DNA of 42,584 bases from contig NZ_QXXQ01000022.1 in NCBI RefSeq assembly GCF_003570715.1, positions 1 through 42,584 of the forward strand, read 5' to 3'. Under the pieces are notes generated by a model that searched no databases, was not told the DNA's origin, and saw only the letters and a list, made by a program, of their open reading frames with translations. Source of the DNA: Gemmobacter lutimaris (GTDB lineage Bacteria > Pseudomonadota > Alphaproteobacteria > Rhodobacterales > Rhodobacteraceae). Shown piece after piece: positions 16,536 to 24,779 of the stretch; the stretch's first letter is position 1, and each line of letters opens with the position of its first letter. A program made the position numbers and the translations under genes.

Positions 16536-18490
16536 TCCGCCATCTGGGCATTTGGCAGCGCCTGTTGCTGGTCGTGGGGCTGATCATTCTTCTGCTCTGG
16601 GTCAATCTGGCGCTGGCAATCTATTTCCTGTGGCAGGCGCAGGGCCGGTATCGCGCCCTTGCCGATACCGAAGTGCCACGCCTTGTGCTGACCGGCGAAC
16701 TCGCCCGCCATTCGGCGGATCTCGCGGGGCTGGCAACCTCAGTTCTGGGCGGTCAGGCGGATGAGGCCGCGCTACTGGCGGAAACGCGCCGTATCGACGC
16801 CGCGCTGACGCAGGCCCTTGCCGCACAGCCCTCGGGCACGGCGCCGGTTACCGGGATGCCACTGCGGGCCAGCATGCAGAAAGTCATTCAGGGCACACAG
16901 GCCCAGCTTGCCCTGTCACGCGACATCGCGACATCGCTGGACAGCCTGCGCTGGCTGAACATCGACATTCAGGACGAGATCGAACCGATCTTGCGGGATT
17001 TCGATTACAACATCGAAAGCCGGATGCTGGAGCTGCGCCGCGCCGAAAGTCCGCGCGACCGCGATGCCCTTGCCGCCGCCATCTCGCGCGAACGGCGCAA
17101 CCGTGATGTCTTTGCCGAGATCGGCGCCGATGCGGCCACGGCGATGACCCTGATCGTGCAGGGCGCGGTGGCAGACGACGCCGAGCGGATCGACCAGTTG
17201 TCCACGCTGTTGCAGGACTTTGCCACCCGCATGGCAGAACGCCTGTCGCAAGTGCCCGAAGCGCCAGAATATCTGACCCTGCGCCAGTCGTTGCAGCGGC
17301 TGTTTGCACTGGTCGAGGGCGACAGGTCGATCCTTGGGCAGCGGCAGATCTGGCTGGAAACGCGGGCGCAATCCTATGCCGCCATCGAAACCACGCTTCA
17401 GGGGATCAAGGCGCTGCAGACCCGGCTGGAACGGCTTTCCGCCCATGAAAAGACCGAGGTTCTGGCCCGTATCGAAGCCTCGGCCACCGGCGTCCGGCGC
17501 ATGGCGCTCTGGCTGATCGGGGGCACTTTTCTGGTGGGTTTACTGGGCGCGATGGCGCTGGACAGGCTGATCCGCACCCGGATCGTGGTGCCGTTACGCA
17601 GCCTGACCGAAGATCTGCTGGCGACGGCGGAAGGTCAGGCCCCGCCCCCGCCCGCCAGCGATGACATGGCCCGACTGACCTTTGCGGTGGGTGAATTTCG
17701 CCGCGCCATTGCCGCGCGGGATCGCGCCATCGCCGATCTGCGCACCACGCAGGACGAGTTGGTTCAGGCGGGCAAGATGGCAGCGCTTGGCACCCTTGCC
17801 GCCGGGATCAGCCACGAATTGAACCAGCCGCTTGGCGCCATGACCTATCGCATGGCGTTGCTGAAATCGGCGGCCGAGGCGGGCGACATGGCTGGGGTGG
17901 AACGGCAGGCGCAGCTTGTCACCGCACTGGCCGAGCGGATGCAGGGCATCATCCAGCATCTGCGACGCTTTGCGCGGCGTGGCCGGTTCGAAAGCCAGAC
18001 GCTGAATCTTGGTGCAATGGCCGATGAGGCGGCAGCCCTGCTGGATACAAGGTTTGCCGAAACCGGCGTCAGGCTGGACATCGCCCCCGGCACCCGCGCA
18101 GCGAACGTGACCGGCGATCCGATCCTGACGGAACAGGTGATCCTCAACCTGCTGACGAATGCGGTGGATGCGATCGAGGATCTGGGCCCGGATGCCCCAC
18201 CCGATCGCCGCAGGATCGAGGTTGCGGCGTTGCGGCAGGGCGCCGACTGGTTGCTGCACATCTCTGATACTGGTGTGGGGTTGGGCAATCTGGATCCCGA
18301 CAGCGCCATGATGCCCTTCGTTTCCACCAAGGAAGCCGGGCGCGGGCTGGGGTTGGGGCTGTCGATTTCCTACAACATCATGCGCGACATGCAGGGCGAT
18401 CTGCGCATCTCGTCGCGGGACGAGGGTCAGGGCGCAGTCGCCACGTTGCGCCTGCCCTGCGCGAAAGAGGGTCCGACCGATGGGACATGA
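16532..18490 (+). CDS. Sensor histidine kinase, DctB/PgtB-like
   Basis: 652 residues. Membrane segments at about 9-35 and 324-346 flank a 290-residue helical periplasmic domain. A HAMP-like linker follows (345-395), then the phosphoacceptor box LGTLAAGISHELNQPLGAM with H428. The ATPase domain has ILNLLTNAVDAIED, DTGVGLG and GRGLGLGLSI. The box sequence and overall layout match DctB and the PgtB kinase of Salmonella. It overlaps the binding-protein gene by four bases and the regulator gene by eleven (18480-18490), so the three proteins are translated together. The long helical periplasmic domain is a plausible docking surface for the binding protein at 15261. Confidence 0.83.
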   Translation: MIRHLGIWQRLLLVVGLIILLLWVNLALAIYFLWQAQGRYRALADTEVPRLVLTGELARHSADLAGLATSVLGGQADEAALLAETRRIDAALTQALAAQPSGTAPVTGMPLRASMQKVIQGTQAQLALSRDIATSLDSLRWLNIDIQDEIEPILRDFDYNIESRMLELRRAESPRDRDALAAAISRERRNRDVFAEIGADAATAMTLIVQGAVADDAERIDQLSTLLQDFATRMAERLSQVPEAPEYLTLRQSLQRLFALVEGDRSILGQRQIWLETRAQSYAAIETTLQGIKALQTRLERLSAHEKTEVLARIEASATGVRRMALWLIGGTFLVGLLGAMALDRLIRTRIVVPLRSLTEDLLATAEGQAPPPPASDDMARLTFAVGEFRRAIAARDRAIADLRTTQDELVQAGKMAALGTLAAGISHELNQPLGAMTYRMALLKSAAEAGDMAGVERQAQLVTALAERMQGIIQHLRRFARRGRFESQTLNLGAMADEAAALLDTRFAETGVRLDIAPGTRAANVTGDPILTEQVILNLLTNAVDAIEDLGPDAPPDRRRIEVAALRQGADWLLHISDTGVGLGNLDPDSAMMPFVSTKEAGRGLGLGLSISYNIMRDMQGDLRISSRDEGQGAVATLRLPCAKEGPTDGT

Positions 18491-19727
18491 AATCTATGTC
18501 GTGGACGACGATCCCGATTTCCGCGACGCCACGCTGGAACTTCTGCAAGGCTCGGGCTTTGACACGCGCGGTTTCGCGGCAGGGCCGGATCTGCTGGCGG
18601 TGCTGGAGCCGGAATTTGAGGGGATCATCCTGTCAGACCTGCGCATGGCGGGCATGTCAGGGATGGACCTGCTGACCGCCGTGCGCAAGGCCGCGCCTTC
18701 TGTTCCCTTCGTGCTGATCACCGCGCATGGCGACATCAAGGCCGCCGTCGGTGCCATCCGCAGCGGTGCCTTCGACTTTCTGGAAAAGCCCGCCCCGCCC
18801 GAACTGTTGATCGCTACCGTCCGGCGCGCATTGAACGCCCGTAAACTCGTGCTGGAAAACCAGCGACTGAAAGCCCGGATCGCACGCGGCACTGACATCC
18901 GCGCCCGCATTCTTGGCAAGTCAGATCCGGTCAAGACCCTGCGCCGCGAGGTGGAGGCGGTGACCGGGCATCGTGTTGATGTGCTTCTGGTCGGTGAAAC
19001 CGGCACTGAAAAGGGCCAGATCGCCCGCGTGATCCACGATTTTTCCGGGTCAGAGGGCGAATTCGTCATGCTGGATGGCGGCGGTCTGACCGAGACGAAT
19101 TTCGATGAAACCTTCCTTGGCAATGGCGCAGGCCGCCCCGGCGTGCTGGAGCTTGCGGCGAAAGGCACGCTGTTCATCGACCGTATCTCCACCATGAGCA
19201 AGGCGCTGCAACTGCGTATGGTTTCGCTTCTGACCAGCCCCGAAACCGCGGGAGGGTGCCGGGTCGTGGCCGCGATGCCGCCCGAGGATCTGGCGGATCT
19301 GCCTACCGATCTGATCTTCCGGCTGAACCTCGCCGAGATCGAGGTGCCACCTCTGCGCGAGCGTGGCGAAGATTTCTTCCTGCTGTTCGAACATTTCCTG
19401 CGCGAGGCCGTCGCCCGTCACAAGCGCCCGTTTCCTGAAATTTCGGCCACCGAAATCCGTCGCCTGCGCAACCACGCCTGGCCCGGCAACCTGCGAGAGT
19501 TGCGCGGCGTGGCCGAACGGCTTGTGATCGGGCTGCGCGTTTCGCTGCGCGAAGACAATGCGCAGGCGGCTGGTCCGCAAAGCTATGACGAGGCCATGCG
19601 CGAATTTGAAACCGCGCTGCTGATGTCCGCGCTGCGGCACAGCGGCGGCCGCAAGGCCGAAGCCGCTGATTCTCTGGCCATTCCGCGCAAGCGGCTTTAC
19701 CTGCGCCTGAAAGCCTGCGGGTTGTGA
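18480..19727 (+). CDS. NtrC-family response regulator with degenerate AAA+ domain (PgtA-like)
   Basis: 415 residues, the length I recall for Salmonella PgtA. The receiver domain is complete: DDDPDFR, D53 (LSDLRMAGMSG), T81 and K103. The central domain keeps the fold and the LRER arginine region (FRLNLAEIEVPPLRERGEDF), but Walker A reads GETGTEKG (172-179; E replaces the glycine before lysine), Walker B reads GTLFIDRI (R instead of the catalytic E), and the GAFTGA loop that contacts sigma-54 is missing, replaced by FLGNGAGRPG near 213-221. A Fis-type helix-turn-helix ends the protein. I therefore expect a DNA-binding, phosphorylation-dependent regulator that works with sigma-70 polymerase and does not hydrolyse ATP. 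Its likely sites lie at 15164-15200 and 19730-19770. Confidence 0.85.
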   Translation: MGHEIYVVDDDPDFRDATLELLQGSGFDTRGFAAGPDLLAVLEPEFEGIILSDLRMAGMSGMDLLTAVRKAAPSVPFVLITAHGDIKAAVGAIRSGAFDFLEKPAPPELLIATVRRALNARKLVLENQRLKARIARGTDIRARILGKSDPVKTLRREVEAVTGHRVDVLLVGETGTEKGQIARVIHDFSGSEGEFVMLDGGGLTETNFDETFLGNGAGRPGVLELAAKGTLFIDRISTMSKALQLRMVSLLTSPETAGGCRVVAAMPPEDLADLPTDLIFRLNLAEIEVPPLRERGEDFFLLFEHFLREAVARHKRPFPEISATEIRRLRNHAWPGNLRELRGVAERLVIGLRVSLREDNAQAAGPQSYDEAMREFETALLMSALRHSGGRKAEAADSLAIPRKRLYLRLKACGL

Positions 19728-19729
19728 CG

Positions 19730-19770
19730 GCGGGTCAGAACTGACCCGCACCGCGCGTCACAGTTGACCC
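19730..19770. promoter_or_regulatory. Tandem operators in front of the ABC transporter operon
   Basis: Site 1 is the perfect 20-base palindrome GCGGGTCAGAACTGACCCGC (19730-19749), three bases after the regulator stop. Site 2 is GCGTCA-N4-TGACCC (19755-19770). The core starts are 23 bases apart, as in front of the sensor operon. Site 2 contains TTGACC (19764-19769), which could be a -35 box, followed by an AT-rich stretch to about 19800; no sharp -10 or sigma-54 element is evident. Confidence 0.65.
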
Positions 19771-19870
19771 GAAACTTATAGAAATATCAATTAAAATCAA
19801 TAATTTGTGCAAACCTCATGCACCCCCTACCCCTAAGCGGGCGAAATGAAACGCTCAAGGGAGGAGAACC

Positions 19871-21199
19871 ATGGGCAAAGCACTCCGCGGGTCCGTCGCT
19901 GTCGCGGCGCTGACCTGTCTTGCCAGCACGGCCTATGCGGCCGACAAGGTGGTGATCGTCACATCGTTCCCCGAGGACATGACCTCGGTGATCGAAAAGG
20001 CCTTCGAGGCCGCACACCCGGAATATGATCTGGAGGTGCTGAACAAAAGCACCTCATCCGGTGTGAAATACATCAAGGAAATCGCTTCGAACAACACCGC
20101 CGACATGTTCTGGGCCTCAGCCCCGGATGCATTCGAGGTGCTGAAGAAAGAGGGCCTGCTGCTGAAGGCCGGTCTTTCGACCGAAGGCATCCCCGACCAG
20201 ATCGGCAGCTACCCGATCAACGATCCCGACGGGTTCTATTACGGCTTTGCCGCCTCGGGCTACGGCATCATGTGGAACACCCGCTACATGGAGGCGAACG
20301 GGCTGGAGCCTGCACGCGAATGGGCGGATCTGGAGAAGCCCGAGTATTTCGGCCATGTCGGCATGTCCTCGCCCTCGCGGTCGGGCACCACGCATCTGAC
20401 GGTGGAAACCGTGCTTCAGGGCGAAGGCTGGGATCAGGGCTGGGCCGACTGGAAATGGATGGCGGGCAACTTCGCCAGCGTGACCGAACGGTCCTTCGGC
20501 GTGCCGGACGGGGTGAACACCGGAAATTTCGGCATGGGCATCGTGATCGACTTCTTCGCCTTTTCGTCGCGCGCCTCGGGCTTCCCGGTCGATTTCGCCT
20601 ATCCGACGGTCACCGCGCTGGTGCCCGCCAATATCGGCATCGTCGCCAATCCGGCGAACGAGGCGGGGGCGAAGGCTTTCGTATCCTTCCTGCTGTCGGA
20701 ACCGGGGCAGGAAACGCTGTTCGATCCGGCAATCATGCGTCTGCCGGTCAACCCCTCCACCTATGCCAAGGCACCCGAGGGGCTCCCGAACCCGTTCACC
20801 GACAATTCCATCGGCGCGGCGGTGAAGTTCGATGTCGATAAATCGGGCGCGCGTTACTACGTCGTCAGCTCGCTTTTCGACGTCATGGTCACCTACCGGC
20901 TGGACGACCTGCGCGCCGCCGTGCGCGCTGTGCAACTGGCTGAAGAAAAGCATGCGGGCAGCGACAATGCCGAAGCCAAGGCGCTGATCGCCGAGGCGCG
21001 CAAGCTGATCGAGGCCATGCCGATCACCGAGGAACAAAGCCTCGACCCGGCCTTTGCAGGCGCCTTCACGAAGGTCCGCAAGGAACAGGGCGACGAGATC
21101 GGCCAACGTCAGGCCGAGCTTGAACAGCAATGGGATGCGATGGTCGTGGCCAATTACGCCAAGGCCCGTGAACTGGCGGAAAAAGCCGCCGGCATGTGA
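19871..21199 (+). CDS. ABC importer periplasmic binding protein (AfuA/FbpA-like)
   Basis: 442 residues with a signal peptide ending AYA at residue 23. The mature sequence is a paralogue of the sensory protein at 15261: FWASAPDAFEVL, SSPSRSGTTHLTVE, TERSFGVPDGVNTG and GIVIDFFAF align well. It shares the C-terminal helical extension. The family includes iron-binding FbpA and the sugar-phosphate binder AfuA; the FbpA-type tyrosine pair is not obvious, and linkage to a PgtCBA-like cassette favours an organophosphate ligand. GGGAGGAG lies about seven bases before the ATG. It is the first gene of the importer operon, with tandem operators in front and strong hairpins after it, which would favour a high level of this protein relative to the membrane parts. 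Confidence 0.85.
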   Translation: MGKALRGSVAVAALTCLASTAYAADKVVIVTSFPEDMTSVIEKAFEAAHPEYDLEVLNKSTSSGVKYIKEIASNNTADMFWASAPDAFEVLKKEGLLLKAGLSTEGIPDQIGSYPINDPDGFYYGFAASGYGIMWNTRYMEANGLEPAREWADLEKPEYFGHVGMSSPSRSGTTHLTVETVLQGEGWDQGWADWKWMAGNFASVTERSFGVPDGVNTGNFGMGIVIDFFAFSSRASGFPVDFAYPTVTALVPANIGIVANPANEAGAKAFVSFLLSEPGQETLFDPAIMRLPVNPSTYAKAPEGLPNPFTDNSIGAAVKFDVDKSGARYYVVSSLFDVMVTYRLDDLRAAVRAVQLAEEKHAGSDNAEAKALIAEARKLIEAMPITEEQSLDPAFAGAFTKVRKEQGDEIGQRQAELEQQWDAMVVANYAKARELAEKAAGM

Positions 21200-21209
21200 T
21201 GCCCGAACC

Positions 21210-21276
21210 GGCGCCGCGGAAAGTAGGGCCCCGCGGCGCCCGTCAGCGTGGTGCGGCCGCTCCCGGCGGCACCACG
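21210..21276 (+). other. Two hairpins between binding-protein and permease genes
   Basis: Hairpin 1 pairs GGCGCCGCGG (21210-21219) with CCGCGGCGCC (21231-21240), ten perfect pairs. Hairpin 2 pairs CGTGGTGC (21247-21254) with GCACCACG (21269-21276), with an inner GCCG/CGGC stem. Neither has a T-tract. They lie in the 101-base gap after the binding-protein stop and probably stabilise its mRNA and reduce read-through to the permease, as is common in ABC importer operons. Confidence 0.7.
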
Positions 21277-21300
21277 CACCCTTTCCAGCAGGACACCCCC

Positions 21301-23052
21301 ATGAGCCACAGACCCGCCACGGGCACGGGACGGCAGACGCTTGCCGACCGGCTTCCCGCCTTCCTGTTTCCGCGCCTCAGCCCCATCGCGCTGACCGGCG
21401 TCTTCATCGCCATCTTCCTGATCGGTTTCCTGATCTTCCCGGTGCTTCAGGTCATCCATGTCGCCTTCCAGAACCCGGCGACCGGCGCGCTGACGCTTCA
21501 GAACTTCGGTGATTTCTTCGCCACGGCGCTGTTCCGCGAAAGCTTTGTCAATTCCTTCTACGTTTCGGCCATGTCGGTGGTGGTGGCGACGGTAATCGCG
21601 CTGCCGCTGGCCTATATCACCACGCGGTTCAACTTCGGTGGCTCCGCCCTGATCCAGAGCCTTGGCTTCATCCCGCTGATCATGCCGCCCTTCGTGGGCG
21701 CGGTAGCGATGCAGCTGATCTTCGGGCGCAATGGCACGATCAACCTGCTGCTGCGGCAGCATCTGGGCTTTACCATTCCCTTCATGGAGGGGCTGAACGG
21801 TGTGATCCTCGTGCAGTCGATCCACTATTTCCCCTTCATCCTGATCAACCTGTCGGCCAGCCTGCGCAACATCGACCGTTCGATGGAAGAAGCGGCGCAA
21901 AACCTTGGCGCGCACGGGCTGCGGCTGTTCCGCCGCGTGGTGTTTCCGCTGGCAACGCCGGGCTATGTGGCTGGGGCCGCACTGGTGTTCATCAAGGTGT
22001 TCGATGATCTGGGCACACCGCTGCTGCTGAACGTCAACAACATGCTGGCCCCGCAGGCCTATCTGCGCATCACCTCTGTCGGGATCAGTGATCCGATGGG
22101 CTATGTGATCTCGGTCATTCTGGTCGCCTTCTCGATCCTGTCGCTCTGGGCCTCGTTCCTCGTGATGCGCGGCAAGGATTATGCGACGGTCCAGAAGGGC
22201 GGCGGCGGTCTGGCAAAGCGCGACCTCGCCCCGCGCGAGAAGGTGCTGGCCTATGGCGTGGTGATGTTCATCCTCGCCGTGGTGCTGTCACCGCATATCG
22301 GGCTGTTCCTGCTGTCCATCGGCACGATCTGGAGCTTCGCGCCATTGCCCGACGGCTATACCCTCGCCAATTACGCCCGGATGTGGGAAGCGTCGCAGGA
22401 TTACGTCGTCAACACCGTCCTTTACGCGGGCCTCGCCGCCACGCTGGACGTGCTGATCGGCACCGCCATCGCCTATATCGTGCTGCGCACCGGCATCGCA
22501 GGGCGCAAGTGGCTGGATTACCTTGCCACCGCCGCGCTGGCCGTTCCGGGCGTGGTGCTCGGGATCGGCTATCTGCGCACCTTCCAGGATGTGAACGTGC
22601 CCTTCCTCGACAAGCCGCTGGCAAGCTGGTGGGTCATCATCGCGCTGGCGCTGACAATCCGGCGCCTGCCCTACGCGCTGCGCGCCTGCATGGCGGCGCT
22701 GCAACAGGTCAGCCTCGCCCTGGAGGAAGCGGCCGAAAGCCTTGGCGCAACCAAGCTGCGTTCGATCCGCAAGATCGTGGTTCCACTGATGACCGGCGGC
22801 ATTCTTGCGGGCTTCGTGACCAGCTTCGCCACAGCGGCGGTGGAACTGTCGGCCACCATCATGCTGGTGTCCTCGGACAGCGACAGCCCGCTGGCCTATG
22901 GCATCTACCTGTTCATGCAGACCCCGTCGGGGCGCGGTGCGGGGGCGGCGCTGGGAATGCTGGCCGTGGTCATCGTCGCACTGGGCACGGTCCTGTCCCA
23001 GATCATCATCGAACGCGACAAGAAGCTGCGCACCACCGGGCGCGAGCACTGA
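21301..23052 (+). CDS. ABC importer permease, fused two-domain FbpB/AfuB type
   Basis: 583 residues with about twelve membrane segments in two homologous halves. Each half has the cytoplasmic EAA loop that contacts the ATPase: MEEAAQNLGAHGLRLFRRVV in the first and EEAAESLGATKLRSIRKIVV in the second. This fused layout is that of FbpB and AfuB. I start it at ATG 21301, preceded by AGGA eight bases away; an in-frame GTG at 21196 overlaps the previous stop but would translate the two hairpins into a proline/glycine-rich tail without family features. It sits between the binding protein and the ATPase and forms the membrane channel of the importer. Confidence 0.87.
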   Translation: MSHRPATGTGRQTLADRLPAFLFPRLSPIALTGVFIAIFLIGFLIFPVLQVIHVAFQNPATGALTLQNFGDFFATALFRESFVNSFYVSAMSVVVATVIALPLAYITTRFNFGGSALIQSLGFIPLIMPPFVGAVAMQLIFGRNGTINLLLRQHLGFTIPFMEGLNGVILVQSIHYFPFILINLSASLRNIDRSMEEAAQNLGAHGLRLFRRVVFPLATPGYVAGAALVFIKVFDDLGTPLLLNVNNMLAPQAYLRITSVGISDPMGYVISVILVAFSILSLWASFLVMRGKDYATVQKGGGGLAKRDLAPREKVLAYGVVMFILAVVLSPHIGLFLLSIGTIWSFAPLPDGYTLANYARMWEASQDYVVNTVLYAGLAATLDVLIGTAIAYIVLRTGIAGRKWLDYLATAALAVPGVVLGIGYLRTFQDVNVPFLDKPLASWWVIIALALTIRRLPYALRACMAALQQVSLALEEAAESLGATKLRSIRKIVVPLMTGGILAGFVTSFATAAVELSATIMLVSSDSDSPLAYGIYLFMQTPSGRGAGAALGMLAVVIVALGTVLSQIIIERDKKLRTTGREH

Positions 23053-23076
23053 GACAAGCTGCAAGGAGTTCTTCAC

Positions 23077-24135
23077 ATGCACAGCGAAATGGCCGGAATC
23101 GAAATCCGCGACCTGCATCTGTCCTTCGGCAGCACCAATGTGCTGACCGGGGTCAACCTGACCATCGAACCGGGCGAATTCTTCGCCTTCCTCGGCCCCT
23201 CCGGCTCTGGCAAATCGACGCTTCTGCGGTCGATTGCCGGCTTCGGGCCACGTCCGCAGGGCGAAATCCGCATCGGCGGGCGACCCGTGGCCGATCTGCC
23301 GCCGTGGAAGCGTGATGTCGGCATGGTGTTCCAGTCCTACGCGCTCTGGCCGCATATGTCGGTGCGCGAGAATGTGGCTTTCGGCCTGCGCGAACGCAAG
23401 GTGGCCAGCGCCGAGATCCGCCGCCGCGTAGATGAGGCGCTGGAGCTGGTGGGCCTTGCCCATCTGGCCGACCGCATGCCGAATCAGCTTTCGGGCGGGC
23501 AGCAGCAGCGCATCGCACTGGCCCGCACGGTGGTCATCGCGCCCAAGGTTCTGCTTCTGGACGAGCCGCTGTCGAACCTCGACGCCAGCCTGCGCGTGCA
23601 GATGCGGCGCGAGCTTCTGGCACTGCAACGCAAGCTGGGGCTGACCACGATCTTCGTGACCCATGATCAGGAGGAGGCCAATACCACCGCCGACCGCATG
23701 GCGGTGCTGGATGGCGGCGTGATCCAGCAGGTTGGCACGCCGCAGCAGCTTTATGACACGCCAGTCAACCTGTTCGTGGCACAGTTTCTGGGCACGGCGA
23801 ACATTCTGGAAGGCACGGTCGAGGCTGATACCGGCGGCGCCCGATTCCGCACCCGCACCGGCGATACGCTGTCGCTGCCTTCCAGCGCCGGCCGGACCGG
23901 CACGCGCATGGTTCTGCGGCCGCAGAACATCACGCTGCGCCGCGAGGCGGGCGCGAATGCGCTTTCCGGCCAGATCCTGCACCGCGAGTTTCTGGGCAGC
24001 CAGATCCGCTATCTGGTGCAGGCAGGCGGTGCCGAAATCGTGGTCGATCAAAGCCACAGCGCCGGGCAGGACTGGTTCGAACCCGGCACCGCCGTGCATC
24101 TTTCCGCCAATACCGACAGCGCGGTGCTGCTGTGA
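23077..24135 (+). CDS. ABC importer ATPase (FbpC/AfuC-like)
   Basis: 352 residues. Walker A is GPSGSGKST, the Q loop VFQSYALWPHMSV, the signature LSGGQQQRIALAR and Walker B VLLLDEPLSNLDA, with the switch histidine in FVTHDQEEA. A C-terminal TOBE-like domain of about 110 residues follows, as in FbpC, PotA and MalK-type ATPases; it may carry a regulatory or ligand-sensing site. AAGGAG lies eight bases before the ATG. The gene follows the permease by 24 bases and its stop overlaps the phosphatase start (GTGA), tying the phosphatase to the transport unit. Confidence 0.92.
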   Translation: MHSEMAGIEIRDLHLSFGSTNVLTGVNLTIEPGEFFAFLGPSGSGKSTLLRSIAGFGPRPQGEIRIGGRPVADLPPWKRDVGMVFQSYALWPHMSVRENVAFGLRERKVASAEIRRRVDEALELVGLAHLADRMPNQLSGGQQQRIALARTVVIAPKVLLLDEPLSNLDASLRVQMRRELLALQRKLGLTTIFVTHDQEEANTTADRMAVLDGGVIQQVGTPQQLYDTPVNLFVAQFLGTANILEGTVEADTGGARFRTRTGDTLSLPSSAGRTGTRMVLRPQNITLRREAGANALSGQILHREFLGSQIRYLVQAGGAEIVVDQSHSAGQDWFEPGTAVHLSANTDSAVLL

Positions 24136-24728
24136 GCGCCGCCGAAATCCTGCTGTTGCGCCACGGCGAAACCGAATGGAACCGGGAAGGGCGCATTCAG
24201 GGCAGCAAGGACTCGCCGCTGACCGAACTGGGCCTGCGGCAGGCCGAACAACAGGCGCGCATTCTTGCCACCCATCTGCCGGACCTCGGCGGGCATGCCT
24301 GTTACGCCAGCCCCCTGCCCCGCGCGCAACGCACCGCCGCCATCGCGCTTGGCGGGGTGGGTCCCGTGACGGATGCGCGCCTGCGCGAACTGGATTGCGG
24401 GGCGTGGGAAGGGCTGACCCCCGCCGAACGCGCCGCGCAATTCCCTTCACTGGCGGCCAGTTGCAAGGATGATTTCGACCTCTACCAGAACGCGCCGGGC
24501 GGCGAGGGGCTGGAAAAGCTGACCCTCAGGCTCCGATCGTTTCTTGACGACATGCAACGCCCTGCCATCATCGTGGCGCATAAAGTGGTTTTGCTGGTGC
24601 TGCGCGGGCTGCTGACAGGGCGGGACATCCCTGCCCTGCACAACCTGACCTCGCCACAGGGGGTCGTCATCCGCCTCGCGGACGGGCAGGAAACCATTCT
24701 GACCGGGGCAGATTGTGTCAGCTCCTGA
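24132..24728 (+). CDS. Histidine phosphatase family protein (phosphoglycerate mutase-like)
   Basis: 198 residues. The catalytic motif LLLRHGETEWNREGRIQG carries the phosphohistidine near residue 11 and the conserved arginine. YASPLPRAQRTA supplies the second arginine, ELDCGAWEGLT the acid, and IIVAHKVVLLVLRG the second histidine. No signal peptide is visible, so it acts in the cytoplasm. It starts at GTG overlapping the ATPase stop. Members remove phosphate from sugar phosphates, phosphoglycerates and similar compounds. Translational coupling to an importer with a PgtCBA-like control system suggests that it dephosphorylates the imported compound; the substrate is inferred from context only. 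Confidence 0.82.
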   Translation: MSAAEILLLRHGETEWNREGRIQGSKDSPLTELGLRQAEQQARILATHLPDLGGHACYASPLPRAQRTAAIALGGVGPVTDARLRELDCGAWEGLTPAERAAQFPSLAASCKDDFDLYQNAPGGEGLEKLTLRLRSFLDDMQRPAIIVAHKVVLLVLRGLLTGRDIPALHNLTSPQGVVIRLADGQETILTGADCVSS

Positions 24729-24779
24729 ACGGGCCAAGGGCCTACGGATTTTCTGCTGATCGGAACTGAGAAGAAATAC

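Noticed and set aside
19728-19870. Sigma-54 promoter for the importer operon
   Set aside because: No GG...GC (-24/-12) element is seen, and the regulator lacks the GAFTGA loop.
15261-24135. Simple ferric-iron uptake system
   Set aside because: The fold family includes FbpA, but the paired kinase/regulator/second binding protein resembles PgtCBA, a phosphatase is attached, and no iron-type regulator site is seen. Iron cannot be fully excluded.
22288-24450. 720-residue minus-strand frame opposite the importer genes
   Set aside because: It runs antisense to three clearly identified genes and has shadow composition.
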